Below are positions 59,584 to 64,000 of a DNA stretch of 64,000 nt, piece by piece. Where the stretch lies: assembly GCF_008119785.1 (NCBI RefSeq), contig NZ_VSFA01000002.1, forward strand, positions 62,001 to 126,000, read 5' to 3'. The position numbers and the translations under genes were made by a program. How positions within the stretch are numbered: the first letter of the stretch is position 1; the number at the start of each line of letters is the position of its first letter. The notes under the pieces are model-generated. The model saw nothing but the letters and a program-made list of their open reading frames with translations, did no database searches and was not told the DNA's origin. The DNA comes from Micromonospora sp. MP36 (GTDB lineage Bacteria; Actinomycetota; Actinomycetes; Mycobacteriales; Micromonosporaceae).

Positions 59584-62241
59584 ATGACCCCGGATCATGA
59601 TCGCTCGCCGGGCACGGGTGGTCGTACCGGCCTGTCCGATCTGCTGCGCGGGCACCGGCTCGCCGCCGGCCTCACCCAGGCCGAGCTGGCCGCGCGGGCC
59701 GGCGTCGGGGTGCGGACGGTCCGCGATCTGGAGCGGGGTCGGTCTGTCCGGCCCCAGCGCACCACGATCGACCTGCTCGCCGACGCCCTCGGCCTGACCG
59801 GCGCCCTCCGGCAGGCGTTCTCCGCCGCGGCCCGACCGGCCCCGGCCGCCGCGCCGCACCGCACAGCCGACGGGCCGTACCCGGCCGGGCAGCACCGTAC
59901 AGCCGACGGGCCGTACCCGGCCGCGCGGCACCTCCCGCTCACCGGCTCCGCCACCACCGGATCCGGTACGCCGGTCGCGCTGCCGCAGCCGGTACCGCTG
60001 ATCGGCCGGGACCGGGACGTCGCCGAGGTGGCCGCCCTGCTCGCCGCCGACCATCCGGTGGTGAGCCTGGTCGGCCTGGCCGGCGTCGGCAAGACCGCGC
60101 TCGCCCTCACCGTCGGGCACGCGGCGGCCGCCGACCACCCGGGCGGGGTGGCCGGCGTGCTGGTCGGCGAGGGCTCCGACGCGACCGACGTGCTGGCCGC
60201 CTCGGTCGCGGTCCTCGGCGTGAACCGGCTGGCCGACCTCCCCGGGCGGCTCGCCGGCCGGCCGGCGCTGCTGCTGCTGGACGCGGTCGAACGGGCCCCC
60301 GGTGCGGTGACCGAGGCGCTGCGGACGCTGCTCGCCGCGGCGCCCGGGCTGCGGGTGCTGGTGACCGGCCGGCGTCCGGTCGGCCTCGCCGGCGAGCTGG
60401 TCCGGCCGGTCGCACCGCTGGACGTGCCGCCGGCCGGGGTGGTGCCGGCGGACCCGGCGGACCCGGCGGCGCTGGCCCGCTGGCCGGCGGCCGCGCTGTT
60501 CACCGCCCGGCTCGCCCAGGTGCGCCGCGAACCGCCCACCCCGGCCGAGTTGCCGGCGCTCGCCGCGCTGGTCCGGCGGCTAGGCGGTCTCCCGTTGGCC
60601 ATCGAGCTGATGGCCGCGCGCGGCCGGATCCTCGACGTCACCGAGCTGCTCGACCGCTACGGCGACCGCGTCCTCGACCTCGCCACCGGCGACCGCCCCG
60701 GCTGGGAGCCCGCCGATCCTGCCGCGGGCACGGTGACCCTGCGCGAGGCGGTGGCGACCAGCTACCACCTGCTCGCGCCGGCCGACCGGGCGGCGCTGCG
60801 CTGGCTCTCCGCCTTCGGCAACCGGTGGTCCGTGGAGCTGGCCGAGGACCTGCTGGCCGACGGTGGTGCGCGGGCGGACGCCGTCCCGTTGCTGGACCGG
60901 CTGCTCGAACTCGGCCTGCTCAGCGTCCGGGGCACCGGCCGGTTCCGGTTCCGCCTGCTGGACGCGGTACGCGACTTCGCCGCCGAGCAGGCCGCAGCCG
61001 CAGGCGAGCTGGCCCGGATCCGGCGCCGGCACGCGCTCGTCGTCACCGGACTGGTGGTCCGCACCGCGCCGAACCTGCTCGGCGGGGAGCCCTCCGCCGC
61101 CCTGCACCTGCTGGACGAGGCGACCACCGACATCAACGTCGCCCTGGCGTACGCGGCCGACGACGATCCGGAGACCGCGCTGCGGCTGGCGGCGGCCCTG
61201 CCCCGGTGGTGGCGGCTGCGCGGGCGGGACGTCTCCGGACGGCGGTGGCTGCGCCGGTTGCTGGACGATCCGCGTACCGCCGACGCCGACCCGCTGCTGC
61301 GGGCCTGGGCACTGATCGGCGCGTCCGGGCTGGCCGCCGAGCACGGCGCCGCCGCGGAGGAGGTGCCGGGCGCGCGGGCCGCGTTGGCCGCCTTCCGCGC
61401 GGCCGGGGAGGTGACCGGGGAACTGTGGAGCCGGCTGGTGCTCGGCACGCTGCTGCCCGCCACGGGCGCGCACGACGAGGCCCGGGAACAGGCCGAGGCG
61501 GTGCTGGAGTTGGCCACTCGGCACGGCCGGGCACGCGAGATGGCGGTCGCCCAGACATACCTGAGCTGGCACGACGTACGGGTGGGTGAGCTGGCCGGGG
61601 CGCGCCGCCGGCTGGCCAGCGTGGACCGGCTGGCGGCGCAGTCCGGTGAGCAGCAGCTCCGGCTGCTGGCCCGGGCCCACCTCGCCGAGGTGGCCCGCTT
61701 GGAGGGCCGGTACGCCGATGCCGTGGCGCAGGGGCGCGGGGTGGCGCGGGCGCTGGCCGAGGTGGGCGACCCGGGGCAGCGTCGCCGGGTGCTCGGCACG
61801 GTCGGGCTGGCGCTCGCCCAGGCCGGGCGGGTCGACGAGGCGCTGGCGGTGCTCGCCGAACTCCGGCCCGCGCTTCCGGTGCCGGCGCAGCGCCGGCCGG
61901 CCGATGCCGGGAGCGGGGACCGGACCGGGGTCGGGGCGGACCACGGCCGGCCGGAGGACGCGGTCTGCGCGCTGATCGAGGGTCAGGTCGCGCTGCACCG
62001 GGGCGACCGCGAGCTGGCGGCGGAGTGGTTCGCCGCGGCGGCGGAGGCGGCCGTCGCCGGCCGGGACCGGCGCGACCTGATCGAGGCGCTGGTGGGGTTG
62101 GCGGCGAGCACGGCCGACCTGGCTGTGCTGGACCGGCTCGACCGGGCCCGCCGCGACAACGGGATCAGCCTGCTGCCGCCGGAGGAGGACCTGCTGTACG
62201 CGTTGGTGGCCCGCCGGGACGTCCGCACCCGTCGGCGCTGA
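59584..62241 (+). CDS. XRE-NB-ARC-TPR regulator
   Basis: 885 residues. N-terminal XRE helix-turn-helix (LRGHRLAAGLTQAELAARAG, VRTVRDLERGRSVRPQ; about 19-65). A Pro/Ala linker holds a 12-residue repeat. An STAND NTPase follows with P-loop GLAGVGKTAL near 164-173, Walker B ALLLLDAVE, GLPLAIELMAARG and the winged-helix region. The end is TPR-like helices (ARLEGRYADAVAQGRGVARA, ALAQAGRVDEALAVLAELRP). Related to AfsR/SARP-like and STAND signalling regulators, but without a BTAD or LuxR domain. TACTCT 8 bp before the ATG suggests a leaderless transcript. Confidence 0.87.
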   Translation: MTPDHDRSPGTGGRTGLSDLLRGHRLAAGLTQAELAARAGVGVRTVRDLERGRSVRPQRTTIDLLADALGLTGALRQAFSAAARPAPAAAPHRTADGPYPAGQHRTADGPYPAARHLPLTGSATTGSGTPVALPQPVPLIGRDRDVAEVAALLAADHPVVSLVGLAGVGKTALALTVGHAAAADHPGGVAGVLVGEGSDATDVLAASVAVLGVNRLADLPGRLAGRPALLLLDAVERAPGAVTEALRTLLAAAPGLRVLVTGRRPVGLAGELVRPVAPLDVPPAGVVPADPADPAALARWPAAALFTARLAQVRREPPTPAELPALAALVRRLGGLPLAIELMAARGRILDVTELLDRYGDRVLDLATGDRPGWEPADPAAGTVTLREAVATSYHLLAPADRAALRWLSAFGNRWSVELAEDLLADGGARADAVPLLDRLLELGLLSVRGTGRFRFRLLDAVRDFAAEQAAAAGELARIRRRHALVVTGLVVRTAPNLLGGEPSAALHLLDEATTDINVALAYAADDDPETALRLAAALPRWWRLRGRDVSGRRWLRRLLDDPRTADADPLLRAWALIGASGLAAEHGAAAEEVPGARAALAAFRAAGEVTGELWSRLVLGTLLPATGAHDEAREQAEAVLELATRHGRAREMAVAQTYLSWHDVRVGELAGARRRLASVDRLAAQSGEQQLRLLARAHLAEVARLEGRYADAVAQGRGVARALAEVGDPGQRRRVLGTVGLALAQAGRVDEALAVLAELRPALPVPAQRRPADAGSGDRTGVGADHGRPEDAVCALIEGQVALHRGDRELAAEWFAAAAEAAVAGRDRRDLIEALVGLAASTADLAVLDRLDRARRDNGISLLPPEEDLLYALVARRDVRTRRR
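59857..59928 (+). repeat. 36-bp in-frame tandem repeat in the STAND regulator
   Basis: Two units (59857-59892, 59893-59928) differing at a few bases, each encoding HRTADGPYPA plus two residues in the linker between the HTH and NTPase domains. Likely to vary in number between strains. Confidence 0.85.
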
Positions 62242-62295
62242 CCGTCGACCACGGGAGTGGTTCGGCCGCAGGCGCTGGCCCGCGGGTCCCGGGGG

Positions 62296-62378
62296 AGCGG
62301 GGGTGGCGCGAGCGAAGTAGCCCCCTGGTACTGCCCCTCGCTCATCGCTCGCGCCGGCACCCCCCGGTGCGCCCCCGC
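62296..62378. terminator. Long imperfect hairpin between convergent genes
   Basis: GGCGCGAGCG (62305-62314) pairs with CGCTCGCGCC (62346-62355); outer GGGGGTG and CACCCCC extend the stem. It lies between the stops of the STAND regulator and the MarR gene. The next 120 bp to 62499 include an AT-richer TTTAGTGGTTTTTGAGG. Confidence 0.55.
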
Positions 62379-62499
62379 TGCTGGGAAGCCTATCCACGGC
62401 GTGTGGGGTGTTTAGTGGTTTTTGAGGGGATTTGTCCCGGCGCTTAGCTGGTTCTGCCGGTCTTTCTGCCGGTCGACCGGTCGGTAGAAGTCGGCCCGC

Positions 62500-62997
62500 T
62501 CAGCAGCCGGCCGCGGCCGGTGCGGGGTCGCTGCTCCCGGCGGTCGCCCCCGGGTGGACCGCGTCGCGGACCCGGCGCAGCCCGTCCAGGAGGGCGTCCA
62601 GGGCGGCCGGTTCGAGCTGCCCGGTGAACCACTGCTCGATGATCTGCAGGTGACCCGGCAGGGTCTCGTCCAGCCGGGTCAGGCCGGCCGCGGTGACCAC
62701 CGCGTACGAGCTGCGCCGGTCGGAGGGGCAGGCCCGGCGGCGGATCAGGCCGTCACGTTCCATCCGGTCGACCACCCGGGTCACCCCGCTGGTGGACAGG
62801 GAGGTCTGGGCCGCGAGGTCGGTCATCCGGAGCTGGTTGCCGGGCGAGCGGGCGAGTCGGGTGAGCACCTCGAACTCCACCGGAGAGAGGCCGTGCTCCT
62901 CGAACTGGGCGGCGAACCGGGCCGACAGCCCGGCGTGCGCCTCGACGAGGAGGCCGACGGCGGTGATCCGGGGATCGTCGAACACGTTCTGGTTCAC
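62500..62997 (-). CDS. MarR-family regulator
   Basis: 165 residues, winged helix: HGLSPVEFEVLTRLARSPGN, MTDLAAQTSLSTSGVTRVVD, and the wing RMERDGLIRRRACPSDRRSS. GTG at 62997; TAGGAT 6 bp upstream (minus strand) indicates a leaderless transcript. The divergent YceI gene lies 101 bp away with palindromes between them, so YceI is the likely target. A single cysteine in the wing (RRRACPSDRRSS) differs from the N-terminal sensing cysteine of OhrR. Confidence 0.9.
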   Translation of the reverse strand: MNQNVFDDPRITAVGLLVEAHAGLSARFAAQFEEHGLSPVEFEVLTRLARSPGNQLRMTDLAAQTSLSTSGVTRVVDRMERDGLIRRRACPSDRRSSYAVVTAAGLTRLDETLPGHLQIIEQWFTGQLEPAALDALLDGLRRVRDAVHPGATAGSSDPAPAAAGC

Positions 62998-63016
62998 GCC
63001 ACCATCCTAGCAGTAC

Positions 63017-63078
63017 TTGACACACGGAATATTGCCGTGCCTATAGTTGCTTAGTCAGTCGTTGGACTACTCAACAAT
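63017..63078 (+). promoter_or_regulatory. yceI promoter with two operator-like palindromes
   Basis: TTGACA (63017-63022), 19-bp spacer, TATAGT (63042-63047): near-consensus boxes. The spacer holds CACGG-N7-CCGTG (63023-63039). Overlapping and following the -10 is an 11-of-14 inverted repeat, ATAGTTGCTTAGTC (63043-63056) and GACTACTCAACAAT (63065-63078). Both suit dimeric MarR binding. Confidence 0.7.
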
Positions 63079-63097
63079 CTCCCTGGAGGACAGCACC

Positions 63098-63679
63098 ATG
63101 ACCAGCAGCACTGAGGCGGTTACCCGCGACTGGGAGGGTCTCACCATCCCGGCTGCCGGCACCTACCTGCTGGACGCCGCTCACAAGCGGGTCGGCTTCG
63201 TCGCCCGCCACATGATGGTGAGCAAGGTTCGCGGTGAGTTCGGCGACGCGACCGCCACGATCACCGTCGCGGAGGACCCGACGCAGTCCTCGGTGACCGC
63301 CACCATCCAGACGGCCAGCATCCACACCGCCATGGCCGACCGCGACGCGCACCTGCGTAGTGCGGACTTCCTCGACGCCGAGAAGTTCCCGACCCTGGAG
63401 TTCCGCAGCACCGGTGTGAAGTCCCGGAGCGGCAGCAACTTCATCCTGTCCGGCGAGCTGACCATCAAGGACGTCACCCGCCCGGTGGACCTGGAGGTCG
63501 AGTTCGAGGGCGTCGGCCGCAGCCCGTTCGGCCAGGACATCTTCGGCTTCTCCGCCAGCACCGAGATCGACCGCGAGGACTTCGGGCTCACCTGGAACGT
63601 CGCCCTGGAGACCGGCGGCGTGCTGGTCGGCAAGAAGATCAAGATCGAGATCGAGGGCGAGGCCATCCGCCAGGCCTGA
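63098..63679 (+). CDS. YceI-family lipocalin-like protein
   Basis: 193 residues; YceI folds bind polyisoprenoids in a beta-barrel. The motifs are GTYLLDAAHKRVGFVARHMM, ASIHTAMADRDAHLRSADFL, FPTLEFRSTGV, GELTIKDVTRPVDLEVEF and FGFSASTEIDREDFGLTWNV. No signal peptide, so it is cytoplasmic, as in most actinobacterial members that pair with MarR regulators. GGAGGA lies 7 bp before the ATG. Confidence 0.93.
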   Translation: MTSSTEAVTRDWEGLTIPAAGTYLLDAAHKRVGFVARHMMVSKVRGEFGDATATITVAEDPTQSSVTATIQTASIHTAMADRDAHLRSADFLDAEKFPTLEFRSTGVKSRSGSNFILSGELTIKDVTRPVDLEVEFEGVGRSPFGQDIFGFSASTEIDREDFGLTWNVALETGGVLVGKKIKIEIEGEAIRQA

Positions 63680-63698
63680 TCTCCCCGTACGACCCCTG

Positions 63699-63732
63699 CG
63701 GGCCCGTGCCGTCACCCGACGGCACGGGCCCG
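63699..63732 (+). terminator. yceI terminator hairpin
   Basis: CGGGCCCGTGCCGTC, loop ACCC, exact complement; 20 bp after the stop. Confidence 0.88.
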
Positions 63733-63891
63733 TTCGCACGTACGCCGATGAGGTGCGAATTGTCACGTCCGATTCACCGCTCGCCGGCGGTGCGGTGGGT
63801 GCGGCCTGGGTAGGAGTCCAGACCTGCGTCCGGCCCCTGGCTTCGCCGGCCGGGGGGCACCTAACGTGAATGGTTCACAACGCGTTTCGGG

Positions 63892-63905
63892 ACGGAACGT
63901 TCCGT
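63892..63905. promoter_or_regulatory. 14-bp palindrome before the last gene
   Basis: ACGGAACGTTCCGT, perfect, 24 bp before the ATG at 63929. Likely an operator or an mRNA hairpin controlling that gene. Confidence 0.45.
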
Positions 63906-63928
63906 TGCGCCTCGCGCCGGGAGGACAG

Positions 63929-64000
63929 ATGGGCAGAGACGTCGAGCAGGGCGCCTTCTCCCGGGAAGACCGGGTCCGCTACCGGCAGAAGGTCCGGCGG
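63929..64000 (+). CDS. N-terminus of a probable glutamate-cysteine ligase family protein (cut by window end)
   Basis: The ATG with GGGAGGACAG upstream opens GRDVEQGAFSREDRVRYRQK, then VRR. This resembles, from memory, the start of actinobacterial carboxylate-amine ligases of the glutamate-cysteine ligase family. Only 24 codons are visible, so the name is tentative; the presence of a gene start is more secure. Confidence 0.6.
   Translation, partial: MGRDVEQGAFSREDRVRYRQKVRR

Overview
The window is very GC-rich (about 73 percent by eye), with codon use typical of high-GC actinomycetes. It carries the chromosomal replication origin of what is almost certainly a Micromonosporaceae species, most likely Micromonospora or a close relative. 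The evidence is the actinobacterial order rpmH-rnpA-yidD-yidC-jag-rsmG-parA-parB facing dnaA-dnaN-gnd-recF-dciA-gyrB-gyrA, followed by a DUF3566 membrane protein, tRNA-Ile, a DLW-39 peptide and tRNA-Ala. Mycothiol-type enzymes, DUF397 and SigE-family sigma genes fit the same group.

Layout. Positions 1-2098 hold no convincing gene. This stretch has three exact parS sites, one degenerate parS, a tandem repeat and an 88-bp gene fragment. Positions 2099-8514 (minus strand) hold parB, parA, rsmG, jag, yidC, yidD, rnpA and rpmH, with two more parS sites inside parA. Positions 8515-11737 hold the rpmH/dnaA promoters, dnaA, its terminator and oriC (many DnaA boxes plus an AT-rich stretch). Positions 11738-22495 hold dnaN, gnd, recF, dciA, an unknown protein, gyrB, gyrA and the DUF3566 gene. 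Positions 22641-23002 hold the two tRNAs and the small DLW-39 gene.

The rest is mixed single genes and short operons. 23774-32252 holds a mycothiol-dependent isomerase-family protein, an aminoglycoside-phosphotransferase-like kinase, threonylcarbamoyl-AMP synthase, a CBS protein and a giant CtpI-like P-type ATPase with a divergent small gene. 32270-41692 holds an MFS exporter under a MerR/SoxR-type promoter, a sugar-epimerase-like protein, YbaK, DsbA/FrnE, SufE, a second CBS protein, prolyl-tRNA synthetase, a metallo-beta-lactamase-fold protein, a methyltransferase and a decayed XRE/DUF397 locus. 41701-44650 is a compact ECF-type (SigE-family) sigma regulon. 44703-52821 holds a metallopeptidase, an SGNH lipase, a thiosulfate sulfurtransferase, a membrane alpha/beta hydrolase, a second MFS exporter and a TetR regulator. 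52905-59427 is a leucine/branched-chain acyl-CoA catabolic set split into two arms: biotin carboxylase plus HMG-CoA lyase, then carboxyltransferase plus acyl-CoA dehydrogenase. A rhodanese/TetR pair sits between the arms. The window ends with a large XRE/NB-ARC/TPR regulator, a divergent MarR/YceI pair and the start of a probable glutamate-cysteine ligase family gene.

The most interesting signals lie between genes. An identical ECF promoter (CGGCAACC, 17 bp, CGTCTGG) precedes both the sigma operon and a paralogous lipoprotein gene. MerR-type 19-bp-spacer operators sit at three places, two of them feeding leaderless starts at MFS genes and one lying inside oriC. DnaA boxes cluster in front of gyrA. 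A parS-like site is embedded in a terminator hairpin 24 kb to the right of oriC. Several families of palindromic repeats are spread between genes, some supplying stop codons or C-terminal codons to neighbouring genes. The P-type ATPase contains a degenerate second phosphorylation segment. No transposase, CRISPR array, prophage or biosynthetic gene cluster was seen.
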